Assembly: GCA_949300025.1 (NCBI GenBank)
Contig: CASGCS010000022.1
Span: forward strand, 1-57,565
Direction of reading: 5' to 3'
Source of the DNA: an uncultured bacterium
GTDB taxonomy: Bacteria; Bacteroidota; Bacteroidia; Bacteroidales; UBA932
DNA length: 57,565 nt
A model generated the notes under the pieces. It saw nothing but the letters and a program-made list of their open reading frames with translations, was not told the DNA's origin and did not search any database. Positions 8,601-16,834 of the stretch are shown one piece after another. Within the stretch, counting starts at the first letter, position 1; every line of letters starts with the position of its first letter. A program made the translations under genes and the position numbers.

Positions 8601-10191
8601 GTTCATAATACTTCAGCGCCCGGGCCCGGCAAGCCTCATATTGCACACTGTCCGCTATTCCGAAATAATAATTATAGCATGGAAGCATGGAGTAATAGAC
8701 TCCTCCCATCGAGGAGTAGGAGATTTTGTCCGCCTCCTCCATCATCCGGAGTTTTGCCACCTCTTTATAATCGGCGATTGCCTGTTTTTTATTCCCTGCC
8801 AAACTTTCCGCTACGGCCTTATAGTCCAATATGTGAATCAGACTGAGCGTATCGCCATGTTCTTCTGCGCTTCGGGCTATTTTGCCGTAAAGTTCAGCCT
8901 CCTTGTCATATAGCTTGAGCGTACCGTAAGCTTCTGCAAGATTCTTCCATAAAACATCGTTATAATCAACGACACCGCTCTCCGTATCCATGAATTTACC
9001 GGCATACTCTATATAAAGCCCGCCCTGGCCTATATAATCGAAAATCGGATAGGAGTTCCTGAGGTATGACCTGATATTCTCTTCATAAATGAATGAACGC
9101 GGTATTGAATCCTCTTCAAGAGGACGGGCAAGGCAGAACTTTGCCTTTTCCATATCGGGCTCCACTATAATGTAATAATGAGCCTTCATCATTTGAACCT
9201 CCATCCATGGATAGGAGTCCTTGCCGAGCAGTTTTTCCAGGACCTCTTCCAACTCATCGTAAACCGGAAGGGCATTGCGTGCAAACCCGAGCGGGGGAGG
9301 GGAGTACATACTCTCCGGATTAGGATTGAGTGTACCGTATCTGTACAGGGTCGCAAGGGTTGAAAGCAGCCGATACCTGTTCTGGTTATAGACAGGAACG
9401 GGGGTCTGCAACTCGGCCCTTGCCTTTTCAAACAGAGCGACTGCACCCGGCAGGTCGTTTCCTGCATTTATCATATAAAACGCCTCCCAGTAAAGCAATA
9501 TGCTGTAAAATCTGTCGAATGGGGCGAACGCATCGCAGCGCAGATACTTGTGGGTAAACGAGAGCAGTAGTCTCCTGGAGACGGAATCCATTACGGCAGC
9601 GGTATTTATCAGATATGTCATATTGGAACTTGCCCACCTTGTATTCTTTTCAAAAACCGGAAGAAGTTTCTCCACAACGGCGCCGCATCCGGCAGGATTT
9701 ACATTCTGAATGCACCCTATGAGCGCGACAAGCGTGTTGCCATACAAGAAATGGTCTGATCCTGCGGTTTCCGCTGCTATTTCCGCCGCCGAAAAAAGAT
9801 AGGGGAGGGCCCTGTCATACTCTTCCAAAGTACAAAGCACAATTCCGAGTGTAAGCAATGAATCCGATTTTACGGTCAGCCTTCTGTCCACCGGTTTTGC
9901 ATCATAATATTCATACGTGATTGCTGCATTCGCCGTATCGCCTGCCATGAAATAGCAGGATGCAATCCACATTTTGGCATAGTCTTTCCTGTTTTCCGGC
10001 ATGGTGGAATCTGCCGCATCAATGTAATGGCACTTCTCGAAAAGAGATCTTGCCTCGGCAAACTTGCCGTTGTTGTAGAGTTCCACGCCTGCGGCAAAGA
10101 GAGAATCGGAAGCGGCAGGGGAGAAGCCGCCTGCCCTGTAGGAGGAGAGAGCCAGTAAAATTAAAAATAATATGTACCCCCGAGGTCTCAT
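5623..10191 (-). CDS. Secreted TPR-repeat protein with C-terminal CHAT (caspase-like) protease domain
   Basis: The 1522-residue product starts with a signal peptide (hydrophobic GYILFLILLALSSYRA). About 1000 residues of helical TPR-like repeats follow (for example FAAGVELYNNGKFAEARSLF and AKLFYRRAFEMAERHDKELA). The CHAT domain is C-terminal, with predicted catalytic His1317 in HVATHGF and Cys1397 in LSACQTGLG, followed by GDGVLGLQRGF and a terminal PKYWSAFILLD. CHAT domains are clan CD proteases, and TPR-CHAT proteins occur in several signalling and self-cleaving systems. Its start overlaps the stop of the upstream secreted gene by 4 bp (ATGA), so the two are translationally coupled and probably work together in the envelope. 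The substrate is unknown. Both catalytic residues are present. Confidence 0.9.
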   Translation of the reverse strand: MRPRGYILFLILLALSSYRAGGFSPAASDSLFAAGVELYNNGKFAEARSLFEKCHYIDAADSTMPENRKDYAKMWIASCYFMAGDTANAAITYEYYDAKPVDRRLTVKSDSLLTLGIVLCTLEEYDRALPYLFSAAEIAAETAGSDHFLYGNTLVALIGCIQNVNPAGCGAVVEKLLPVFEKNTRWASSNMTYLINTAAVMDSVSRRLLLSFTHKYLRCDAFAPFDRFYSILLYWEAFYMINAGNDLPGAVALFEKARAELQTPVPVYNQNRYRLLSTLATLYRYGTLNPNPESMYSPPPLGFARNALPVYDELEEVLEKLLGKDSYPWMEVQMMKAHYYIIVEPDMEKAKFCLARPLEEDSIPRSFIYEENIRSYLRNSYPIFDYIGQGGLYIEYAGKFMDTESGVVDYNDVLWKNLAEAYGTLKLYDKEAELYGKIARSAEEHGDTLSLIHILDYKAVAESLAGNKKQAIADYKEVAKLRMMEEADKISYSSMGGVYYSMLPCYNYYFGIADSVQYEACRARALKYYELAVATNDNNAQIYTFSDKVSDIYNIISLKEGGYGFSMDWAASIGDLRKLDTLIMTADIPENYRKQELVTVCNNLARRYIALYDFNNAYHYLNRAMSFITDTLNYRYPATLTEFGDLYSRVSVEPELSLDYYYRAALASEKRVLEMSNNFGYTELVTERESLIRMWEKCAENYRYLGYFDRAVESMEHLLKIAEIQYGREDENYRYYARQMWESEAESFGYGFINIAPPRSNMIKFEENTNIDLERAAYAVARLDSLDRDHTMTSEELYYRGMTYGNKLKDTATALKYVGEALEMLEAGDPDSCYTKEIYEDCIRYLYTDDERKLLDFYRERAGFFADRGDTLEVADSFFYMADIFKRLGYADSAKLFYRRAFEMAERHDKELAEDYLYFFTRYLFENRDYSVIAPYYGRVTEYVKRSILRQFKEQTNSEREESWFSEGPFPFYAGEMLASKYDEEGAIADTLLYNNLLFRKNILMNTSISAANLIKSSGDTLMIQKNERMKRLEAKLESGDTLIFDNGRQYTAVQAEKLVKRFENEILARSLLLYDVTQGLVTSWKDVQAALPDSSLAVEFTRYGLPGEKEMYGAVIMTGRRNPEFMPLCTASELESVLKKDYYNTPELASLLWKPLFDASPGAKRVYFSADGELNNYPIEYIPDYAGSGLVSENREMYRLSSTRVLALHNGTSAVESAALYGGLLYNSDESSMVAEQEKYGSSYKDFDYTTRDTYLPALRSGVSELPATKEEVMTIDSTLSKAEIANKLYTGTLGTEASFKALSGAGTDLLHVATHGFYWTEKEANLMKQYSFLNSISNSSMEDVALARSGLLFAGANNILTGKSVPEGVDDGILTAKEISALDLRGLDLVVLSACQTGLGEITGDGVLGLQRGFKKAGAKTLLMSLWKVDDNATRMLMTDFYSNLVAGMDKTEALSAAQRNLREYETEITVKSNGNLTPSQIRRLRMQGKSVEQRTEVKKVRPYSHPKYWSAFILLDAVE

Positions 10192-11387
10192 TTCTTTGGA
10201 GCAGCCGCCTTGGCGCCACCTGCTGCAGCGGGTGTCTGGGGCTGGGGCACTGTAAGTTTCATCTCTTCTATAAGTTTATTGGAAATCACGCCGGCGGGAG
10301 CGGAAAGCGTAGTTATAATCCACGATTTGGTTATCTCATCCCACTTCTGGGTGGAGATACTCTCCCATACGTTGGCCATCAGGCCGTCGTGCGGTGTGAT
10401 TGACTTGCGGTATTTTCTGTCTTTTTTCCAGCTTTCCCTGTAACTGTCGGTTATTCCGCAACTCTCCTTGAGTTCTATTGCAAGGTTATACTGTCCGGTT
10501 CCCCAGATATTGTCGTAATTGTCGTTCTCATCCCTGAATCCCATATAAGAGCGCGGCACAATAAAACTTTCGCCTACAACCTCATATTCAGGCACCTCAC
10601 CGCTTCTCCTTATATAATGGAGACGGCCGTTTTCATCGAGATCTTCGCGTTCTACGGGAATATTTATGGTAAACTCACCCAACAGTTCATCTGTATGCAG
10701 TTCTATGGCATCGGTAAACCACGATGATGTAAGTTTGATATTTACGCTGAGATTGAAATCCTTGCGCTCGTCGAACGAAAACTCCAGGGGAAGGGCGGTA
10801 TTGGGCAGGTTCGATTCTGTCGGATTTATTATAAGTGTATCGAGTACGAGTTCGAATTTTGAATGGTTTACAATGCGGTAGAGTTTAGAGCGGTCTACAT
10901 GGCAGGAGATGAAGAAAAGGGTATCGTTTCCATCCATACGCAGGCAGCCGATTCCGTCGAATACCATCCCCTTAGGGTCGAGCGCACCGCTTCTCGAGGG
11001 GCGTTCGTAGAAATCCTTCACTTCTTCTATTGTGTTTATACTTGTAGACCAGCTGTTTTCCGCCTCTACGCTCTTGAGCCACTCATCCTTGAGCCTTGCG
11101 TTCCTTGTCACCAGCGAGGCTATGGCATTTACCCCCATATCTATGAATGAGGTAACGTACCCCGAAGCCAGCCCCTTTCCGGCATTGAGAGTTGCATCCA
11201 GCAGGTCTGTACCGAAACGGCGGGTGGCGTCGCTCTCCTGCATGTCGTTTACCTTCTGTATCTCCTGCGAAAGAGTCTGGTTTGTATATATAAATGTCTG
11301 ATACTGGACTACAGGCCCCTGGGCACTGCATATTGCCGGCATAAGCGCCGCTATTGCAAAAACTGCAAACAAGTATTTAAGTTTCAT
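10188..11387 (-). CDS. Secreted protein of unknown function, partner gene of the CHAT protein
   Basis: The 399-residue product has a signal peptide (MKLKYLFAVFAIAALMPAICSAQG); this start at 11387 is chosen over an upstream one because it gives that peptide. The N-terminal third is helical, with an amphipathic stretch near LASGYVTSFIDMGVNAIASL. The middle is beta-rich. The C-terminus is Pro/Ala/Lys-rich (TPAAAGGAKAAAPKK). I do not recognise a named domain. It overlaps the CHAT gene by 4 bp, so a substrate, sensor or scaffold role for the protease is a reasonable hypothesis without direct evidence. Confidence 0.8.
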   Translation of the reverse strand: MKLKYLFAVFAIAALMPAICSAQGPVVQYQTFIYTNQTLSQEIQKVNDMQESDATRRFGTDLLDATLNAGKGLASGYVTSFIDMGVNAIASLVTRNARLKDEWLKSVEAENSWSTSINTIEEVKDFYERPSRSGALDPKGMVFDGIGCLRMDGNDTLFFISCHVDRSKLYRIVNHSKFELVLDTLIINPTESNLPNTALPLEFSFDERKDFNLSVNIKLTSSWFTDAIELHTDELLGEFTINIPVEREDLDENGRLHYIRRSGEVPEYEVVGESFIVPRSYMGFRDENDNYDNIWGTGQYNLAIELKESCGITDSYRESWKKDRKYRKSITPHDGLMANVWESISTQKWDEITKSWIITTLSAPAGVISNKLIEEMKLTVPQPQTPAAAGGAKAAAPKK

Positions 11388-11458
11388 GGCTGTTTTGAAT
11401 GTTCTACACAAAAATAGCCATTTTAACGATTCCGGCAAAGAGTAACCGCAGTAGATTT

Positions 11459-11938
11459 CTATCTGTCACTTATCGTTACGACAGGGACAGTCTTCGCCAT
11501 GCCATATTCGTTATACTTATATATTCCTGTCTGTCTGGCACATTTTCCAGCGGGGATTCTTATTATCTGTCTGTCGTAATACGATTTGTCTTCATTGCAA
11601 AGGAGCAGGACGGTGACTCCATACGCCGAGGCTATATCCAAACTCTCATGCAGTTCATCAGCCAGAGCGGCCCCGTTGTCGAAAATATGGGTAACCATTA
11701 ATCCCTTTGTCGTGACCACATCTCCCGGCTCGTCGAAAAGCGTAAGTTCGCCGGGCATTCCGGGCTCGTTGTTTTCTTCTACTGCAGGAGTGTCAAAATC
11801 TTTGACTTTTTCGGTATCTGTGGAATCTGTAACTAAAGGGACATAATCCTTCATTTTTTCATTCAACTCCGGATAAAAGTAATATGTCAGCAGAGCACCA
11901 GAGACTAAACCGACAAGAAAAAAAGGAAACCCTTTCAT
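11459..11938 (-). CDS. Membrane-anchored hypothetical protein upstream of the CHAT operon
   Basis: The 159-residue product has one N-terminal transmembrane segment (FPFFLVGLVSGALLTYYFY). An acidic linker rich in Glu/Asp/Pro follows, then an extracytoplasmic region with ALADELHESLDIASAYGVTVLLL. There is no recognised family. It is 71 bp upstream of the secreted partner gene and co-directional, so it may be the first gene of a three-gene unit with the CHAT protein. It is divergent from ybaK. Confidence 0.7.
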   Translation of the reverse strand: MKGFPFFLVGLVSGALLTYYFYPELNEKMKDYVPLVTDSTDTEKVKDFDTPAVEENNEPGMPGELTLFDEPGDVVTTKGLMVTHIFDNGAALADELHESLDIASAYGVTVLLLCNEDKSYYDRQIIRIPAGKCARQTGIYKYNEYGMAKTVPVVTISDR

Positions 11939-12008
11939 AATATGAAGTATTGGAATATGAGTGCAATATACTGATTTATTCTTAATTTTGCTGCATAAAC
12001 GGCATAAA

Positions 12009-12500
12009 ATGGCAAAAATACACAAGACAAATGCAGCCAGGATATTGGACAGCGCAAAGGTTGAATATGAACTCGTGCCTTATACTGTAGATGAAAACAA
12101 TCTGGCGGCAGGGCATATCGCAGAGGAGTTGGGAGAGGATATAAACCAGGTTTTCAAGACCTTGGTATTGAAAGGGGATAAAACGGGCCATCTGGTCTGC
12201 GTAATTCCGGGAAACTGTGAAGTTGACCTTAAGAAGGCGGCAAAAGTCTCCGGCAACAAGAGCGTACAGATGATTCACATGAAGGAGCTGCTGCCGGTTA
12301 CCGGTTATATACGCGGCGGATGCTCGCCGCTCGGAATGAAAAAGGCATTCCCGACATGGTTCAATGAAACTGCGCTGGATTTCGAATATATCTATGTGAG
12401 CGCCGGAATGCGCGGCCTGCAGCTGAAAGTTGATCCGCGGAAACTTATTTCAGTTGTCGGCGCACAGACCGCAGACATTGTCTCCGCAGTTTGCGAATAA
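12009..12500 (+). CDS. ybaK: Cys-tRNA(Pro) deacylase YbaK
   Basis: The 163-residue YbaK/EbsC-family protein hydrolyses Cys-tRNA(Pro) mischarged by prolyl-tRNA synthetase. The hallmark segments are present: TNAARILDSAKVEYELVPY, QVFKTLVLKGDKTG with the conserved Lys residues, VCVIPGNCEVDLKKAAK, GYIRGGCSPLGMKK and VSAGMRGLQL. The ATG at 12009 is preferred because the family starts at this point. It is a single gene. Confidence 0.95.
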   Translation: MAKIHKTNAARILDSAKVEYELVPYTVDENNLAAGHIAEELGEDINQVFKTLVLKGDKTGHLVCVIPGNCEVDLKKAAKVSGNKSVQMIHMKELLPVTGYIRGGCSPLGMKKAFPTWFNETALDFEYIYVSAGMRGLQLKVDPRKLISVVGAQTADIVSAVCE

Positions 12501-12572
12501 TGTGAAAATTCGGCCGAAAAAGAGGCGGATTATGTGAAAAACTCATGCATTTTTGAGCAGTATTATGTGAAA
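12497..12572. repeat. Three direct repeats (ATTATGTGAAA type) at 32-33 bp spacing
   Basis: ATAATGTGAAAA (12497-12508), GATTATGTGAAAA (12528-12540) and TATTATGTGAAA (12561-12572) share the TGTGAAA core, whose starts are 32 and 33 bp apart. The first copy overlaps the ybaK stop codon. No gene is obvious in 12501-12711. The even spacing suggests a same-face protein-binding array, but the function is unknown. Confidence 0.45.
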
Positions 12573-12634
12573 TATATCATTATTTTTAAAAGTTAGACAA
12601 TTTATATTATGTTAAATAGAATTATGGAAACAGA

Positions 12635-12668
12635 AACTCCGGCAACCGCAAGCACAGTTGCCGGAGTT
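12635..12668. terminator. Strong hairpin between ybaK and the convergent OMP gene
   Basis: A perfect 12-bp stem (AACTCCGGCAAC / GTTGCCGGAGTT) has a 10-base loop. It lies between two convergent genes. The T-runs on either side are poor, so its activity as a terminator is likely but not certain. Confidence 0.6.
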
Positions 12669-12711
12669 ATCGCAAGCATCATTAAGGAACGATGAACAGG
12701 CCTGTATGCCG

Positions 12712-13215
12712 CTAAAAGAAATAACCCACCTTGAACTGTACCGCTCCCAAATTTATGCTTACCCCTCTGTTCGACATCTTCTGGCTGTTGTAGCCGAACT
12801 GGAACTTGAAATGGTTGAAAAGTTTTACTCCTATTGCCGGCGATATGGTAAACCCTGACTCTCCGTTTTCGGAAAGGCATATTCCATATCCCATGTCTAA
12901 TGAGACAAAAGGTGAAACTTTCTCCCATACGGGAAGAAACCCCTTTAAATTCAAAAACAGCGGCATATATGTAATCTCTGCATCATAGTGATAGTCTATT
13001 CCTGTACCGACTCCGGCAAACAGATATTCGTCTATCTGTACACCATGAATCGTCTGGATATTGATACGGTCAGACTTCCAGTTCCCGGCCCCTATCGAAT
13101 ATCCGAAATCTACCTCAGGCTGATATCTGATAAGGCTGAAATCAATCTGGGCAAAAGAACTCGTGGAAAAAAGCAGCATGGAAATCAAAGCTGCCAGCAA
13201 TACCTTTGTCTTCAT
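12712..13215 (-). CDS. Small outer-membrane beta-barrel protein
   Basis: The 167-residue product has a clear signal peptide (MKTKVLLAALISMLLFSTSSFAQ). Alternating-residue beta strands follow (VDFGYSIGAGNW, LFAGVGTGIDYHY, FVSLDMGYGICLSE), ending in VQFKVGYFF with the C-terminal Phe expected of BAM substrates. This matches the OmpW/OprF-like small-barrel type. Function beyond an outer-membrane location is unknown. Confidence 0.8.
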   Translation of the reverse strand: MKTKVLLAALISMLLFSTSSFAQIDFSLIRYQPEVDFGYSIGAGNWKSDRINIQTIHGVQIDEYLFAGVGTGIDYHYDAEITYMPLFLNLKGFLPVWEKVSPFVSLDMGYGICLSENGESGFTISPAIGVKLFNHFKFQFGYNSQKMSNRGVSINLGAVQFKVGYFF

Positions 13216-13249
13216 AATATGCAAGTTTTGGATAATTTTGTTTTCTGAT

Positions 13250-13257
13250 CAAAGATA
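13250..13257 (-). promoter_or_regulatory. Bacteroidetes -7 box for the OMP gene
   Basis: TATCTTTG on the minus strand matches the TAnnTTTG consensus and lies 35 bp before the start codon at 13215. No clean -33 element was found. Confidence 0.55.
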
Positions 13258-13339
13258 AGTCTAATACTCCGGATTTCCTTATTTTTTTTTGCAAATTCAG
13301 AGATGAAAATGGCAAAATTCTTGCATTGGCCTGTATTAT

Positions 13340-13789
13340 ATGAAAAGGAGCTTTCAGATACTGATTCTTGCCATGTTACTGACCGTTTCATGCGGCATAC
13401 ATGAGCGCAATATGGCCACTGCCTATTACGGTCCGTGGCAAAAAGTGCAGTTTGAAGGGACTGTAGCGGATTCGGTAAAGACAAATTACCTGCTTACTTT
13501 AAAATACAGGGTACACAGTGGAGACGGTACGTTTACACTGCAACTTTCGGCGGCAGACAACCCTAAAGGGAAAAAAGATGCTGTCACATATACAGGAAAA
13601 CGCTACACCCAGCGTGGAATTCCCTCAGACAATGATGCGACTCTCTGGCAGTTGGTGTGCGACGAGGCCAGCGGCAATGTCATATTCAATTTTCTATATG
13701 ACAAGAGCGAAAACAGCCTGCTTCTGCTCGATGAGAATTTTGAAAAACCATCTCCCGAGTCAGACTACAAACTTACAAGGGTAAAGTAA
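13340..13789 (+). CDS. NlpE-like lipoprotein
   Basis: The 149-residue product begins with a lipoprotein signal peptide ending in the lipobox LTVSC, so it should be lipidated. The mature part resembles the NlpE N-terminal fold: TNYLLTLKYRVHSGDGTFTL, then YTGKRYTQRGIPSDNDATLW, a short beta hairpin, and SLLLLDENFEKPSPESDYKL at the end. The CxxC motif of enterobacterial NlpE is not seen. NlpE-like assignment is a pattern judgement; the envelope role is inferred. Confidence 0.65.
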   Translation: MKRSFQILILAMLLTVSCGIHERNMATAYYGPWQKVQFEGTVADSVKTNYLLTLKYRVHSGDGTFTLQLSAADNPKGKKDAVTYTGKRYTQRGIPSDNDATLWQLVCDEASGNVIFNFLYDKSENSLLLLDENFEKPSPESDYKLTRVK

Positions 13790-13808
13790 ATCTTCCGTCA
13801 CCGGCATC

Positions 13809-14636
13809 TCAGACATACAGTTCCGGATTTTTGCGCATAGAAGCGAACTTCTCTTCCAAGAGGCTCTTGTGCCCCAGATAATCAGGATCATCGAAATATT
13901 TTGCGTTATTCGGACAGCGCTTTACACAAGCACAGCACTTTATGCAGATTCCTGTTATGTCTGAACAGTCGGCAGGATTTATGGATCCCATCGGACAAAT
14001 AGAGGCGCAGAAACCGCAATTGTTACATAATGACTTGTCTGTCTGTGGTTTTACCTTCCTGATATCTACAGACGAACCGTTTTTGTCAGTAGCATGATAA
14101 AAAGTTCTCAACGCTTCAGGGTTGCCTGGAACTGCAAACACCTCCCCTGCCTTTCCATCTGAAAGTTTTTCATATATGCGCCCTGCATATCGGGCTGCAA
14201 TCTCAAGATCTGCATCATCTGGCCGTCCTCCCCCCAATATCCTTGAAAATGAATGTTCACCTATGAATGCTGCGGCGGCAACACATTTGAATCCGTCTGA
14301 AAGCAATATGTCGCGCGCCTCTGCAAGGGCATCGTCATATGCACGGTTTCCGTACACTACAACGGCAACCGCAGTTGCGCCATTTCCTGCAAATGTCTTG
14401 AAATATGGTGAAATAAGATTGGGAAGACGGCCGATATAGACCGGAGAACCAAAGATAACAATATTGTTACTATTGAAGATTGTCTGTTTCTTGCGGGATT
14501 CAGGCGTAGTAATGTCAATTGAATCGCATTCTATCCCCAGCATTTCTGCCAGTGAGGCTGCAATCTTTTCCACAACCTTTTTTGTAGTATGTGTAGGGCT
14601 GAAATAGAGTGCCGTAACTTTAGTATATCTTTCCAT
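13809..14636 (-). CDS. EFR1-family flavodoxin-ferredoxin protein
   Basis: The 275-residue product has an N-terminal flavodoxin-like domain (VTALYFSPTHTTKKVVEKIA as the FMN phosphate loop; IFGSPVYIGRLPNLISPYF) fused to a C-terminal 2[4Fe-4S] ferredoxin with CNNCGFCASICP and CIKCCACVKRCP. EFR1 proteins are predicted intracellular electron carriers in anaerobes. It is a single gene, divergent from the GH84 gene. Confidence 0.9.
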   Translation of the reverse strand: MERYTKVTALYFSPTHTTKKVVEKIAASLAEMLGIECDSIDITTPESRKKQTIFNSNNIVIFGSPVYIGRLPNLISPYFKTFAGNGATAVAVVVYGNRAYDDALAEARDILLSDGFKCVAAAAFIGEHSFSRILGGGRPDDADLEIAARYAGRIYEKLSDGKAGEVFAVPGNPEALRTFYHATDKNGSSVDIRKVKPQTDKSLCNNCGFCASICPMGSINPADCSDITGICIKCCACVKRCPNNAKYFDDPDYLGHKSLLEEKFASMRKNPELYV

Positions 14637-14780
14637 AATGCAGATTGTTAAAAAATAGTGTAAAACACGCTTTCAAAAATAGGGAATATTTTGTCCAAAA
14701 TTCTTTTCTTTGCAAAACAATATGCAAATGTAAACGAAGTTTAAACTGAAATCTAACATAGAGATACAAAAACAATTGTA

Positions 14781-16583
14781 ATGAAAACCAGATCAATCTT
14801 ATTATTATCCATGGCATTTTTATTATCAGTGCCAATGCTGGCTGGGGAGAAATACCTCCACCCTACCCCGCAGCAACTGATTGCGACAGGAGACAGCATT
14901 GCCATCCCATCCGACTACAGGACATACGTATTTGAAGAGGGTGCAGATATTCCGGCGCTGAAACTGCTCTATTCATTCCTGCCATACAGTGCAGAGAAGG
15001 CTGGATTTGGAATCTATGTCGGAGCAAAAGGCGACAAGTCTGTAAGGAAATTCTCACGCGTGATCCCCCAGAAAAGCGAAGGATACTATCTCAAGATAGA
15101 TGATGAAAAAATTGTAATAGCAGGTGCAGACAGGCGCGGTATCTATTACGGAGTCCAGACTCTGCTCCAGCTTGCAGAGAACGGAAAACTCCCGGTAGTG
15201 GAAATCACAGACTACCCCGACGTTCCATACAGGGGAGTTGTGGAAGGATTCTACGGCAAACCATGGAGCCATCAGGCAAGACTCAGGCAGTTGGAGTTTT
15301 ACGGAAAGAACAAGATGAATGTCTATATTTACGGGCCCAAGGATGACCCGTACCACAGAACCCCCAACTGGCGCAAGCCTTACCCTGAACAGGAAGCGGC
15401 GCAGATGAAAGAGCTCGTGCAGGCCGCAGCTGACAACAATGTCATATTCTACTGGGCAATACATCCGGGTCAGGATATAAAATGGAACAATGAGGACCGC
15501 GACAGCCTGCTGCAGAAGTTCGAACACATGTATCAGCTGGGAGTACGCGGATTCGCAGTCTTTTTCGATGACATCTCTGGTGAGGGCACCAAGGCCGACA
15601 AGCAGGCTGAACTTCTCAATTACATAGACGACAACTTCATACAGACAAAGCACGATGTGGCCCCTCTGGTAATGTGCCCTACCGAATACAACAAGTCCTG
15701 GGCAAAGGTTGAAGGCGGATACCTTACCACGCTTGGCGAGAAACTGAACGAAGATATCCTGGTAATGTGGACAGGCGACAAGGTAGTAGAGACAATAGAT
15801 ATGGAGACTTTAGACTTTGTAAATCCCCTTATCAGACGCAAGGCTTTCATCTGGTGGAACTTTCCCGTTTCAGACTATGTGCAGCCGCATCTGCTCATGG
15901 GCGAAGTTTACGGAAACGGGCTTGACATAAAAGATGACATATCTGCTTTTGTCTCAAATCCTATGGAGTATGCAGAAGCATCCAAGATTGCGATACAGAG
16001 CATTGCAGACTATACATGGAACATGGAGCAGTACGACAGCCATGCATCATGGCTTCAGGCCATCAGGGACCTTATGCCGGAAAATGCCGGATATCTTAAG
16101 ACATTTGTCTCTCACAATTCAGATCTCGGCCCTAACGGACACAACTTCCAGCGCATGGAATCTGAAGAAATTGCCCCTGCCCTGGATGCTTTGGTAAAGG
16201 AGTTTGCCGCAACCGGAAAGAAAGACGAACAGGCCTGGAGCACGGTTTACCAAGAGTGTAACAATATTATCGAAGCATCGGATATTCTGCTTACCACAGA
16301 TGAAAACCGCCCGCTTGTAGAGGAAATGACTCCCTGGCTCTACTATTTCAAACTGCTGGGCGAATATGGCTGCAAGGTGCTTGAAACTGTGGAAGCCAGG
16401 GCAAATAATGATGAAGCGGCCTTCAAGAGGGCATACACACATGCAAAAGCATTGAAAAAACTGATGGAGATTACAGATGCCTCTTCAAACCGCGACCACA
16501 GACAACCCGGTGTAAAATGCGGTATCAAACGTCTTGTACCCGCTTTTGACACTCTGCTCGAAAGTGGGGCTGTGTCAAAATGA
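14781..16583 (+). CDS. GH84 beta-N-acetylglucosaminidase (O-GlcNAcase-like), lacking the C-terminal domain
   Basis: The 600-residue secreted enzyme has a signal peptide (MKTRSILLLSMAFLLSVPMLAG), an N-terminal GH84 alpha/beta domain (about 25-145) and the catalytic barrel. Markers are RGVVEGFYGKPWSHQARL, NVYIYGPKDDPYHR and the catalytic Asp pair D263-D264 in FFDDISGEGT. GH84 enzymes use substrate-assisted hydrolysis of terminal beta-GlcNAc, here probably on mucin or host glycans. The Bacteroides BtGH84 homologue is about 737 residues. This protein ends soon after the helical domain (RQPGVKCGIKRLVPAFDTLL), and its last codons lie inside a hairpin, so the C-terminal domain appears lost. Confidence 0.93.
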   Translation: MKTRSILLLSMAFLLSVPMLAGEKYLHPTPQQLIATGDSIAIPSDYRTYVFEEGADIPALKLLYSFLPYSAEKAGFGIYVGAKGDKSVRKFSRVIPQKSEGYYLKIDDEKIVIAGADRRGIYYGVQTLLQLAENGKLPVVEITDYPDVPYRGVVEGFYGKPWSHQARLRQLEFYGKNKMNVYIYGPKDDPYHRTPNWRKPYPEQEAAQMKELVQAAADNNVIFYWAIHPGQDIKWNNEDRDSLLQKFEHMYQLGVRGFAVFFDDISGEGTKADKQAELLNYIDDNFIQTKHDVAPLVMCPTEYNKSWAKVEGGYLTTLGEKLNEDILVMWTGDKVVETIDMETLDFVNPLIRRKAFIWWNFPVSDYVQPHLLMGEVYGNGLDIKDDISAFVSNPMEYAEASKIAIQSIADYTWNMEQYDSHASWLQAIRDLMPENAGYLKTFVSHNSDLGPNGHNFQRMESEEIAPALDALVKEFAATGKKDEQAWSTVYQECNNIIEASDILLTTDENRPLVEEMTPWLYYFKLLGEYGCKVLETVEARANNDEAAFKRAYTHAKALKKLMEITDASSNRDHRQPGVKCGIKRLVPAFDTLLESGAVSK

Positions 16584-16601
16584 ATGTTTTGATGCAGCCC
16601 C
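16566..16601. repeat. Hairpin overlapping the GH84 stop codon, MITE-end-like
   Basis: GGGGCTGTGTCAAAA (16566-16580) faces TTTTGATGCAGCCCC (16587-16601) across a 6-base loop, with 13 of 15 positions paired. The GH84 stop (16581-16583) is in the loop. There is no following T-run, so it is not a classic terminator. The arm sequence resembles IS termini seen in Bacteroidales, from memory only. Confidence 0.6.
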
Positions 16602-16834
16602 ATTAAGGTGTGTAAGAATTAGCAAAATGCAAGGCATTGAGGATGAGGGCGACAGGAGTTTACTGGAGTAAATGACTTAGCCCGAATTCCGAAAATAACG
16701 CAGCAGTTTGCAATTATGACACACCGTCAGCGTGATTGTAAACGAAGTTTAAAATAAACTGCAAGTTGAGAGCAGTGGCAGAACTTGTTCAGACAATGCC
16801 GAGACGCAGCGTGATTGTAAATGAAATTTAAAAT
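16602..16834. repeat. Intergenic repeat cluster between GH84 and the TIR gene
   Basis: No gene is seen here. GGTGTGTAAGAATT near 16607 is imperfectly mirrored by AATTATGACACACC near 16712, giving an inverted-repeat-bounded unit of about 120 bp that also holds TTTACTGGAGTAAA. A 31-bp direct repeat occurs at 16728-16758 and 16807-16837 with 29 identical positions; both begin CAGCGTGATTGTAAA. Its core GTAAACGAAGTTTAAA (16738-16753) recurs exactly at 14730-14745 upstream of the GH84 gene, and TTTAAACTTCGT occurs again at 54686-54697. Confidence 0.65.

Noticed and set aside
12609..12695. 28-codon plus-strand ORF (MLNRIMETETPATASTVAGV...)
   Set aside because: Most of it is made of the hairpin arms at 12635-12668, and there is no promoter or ribosome site of note.
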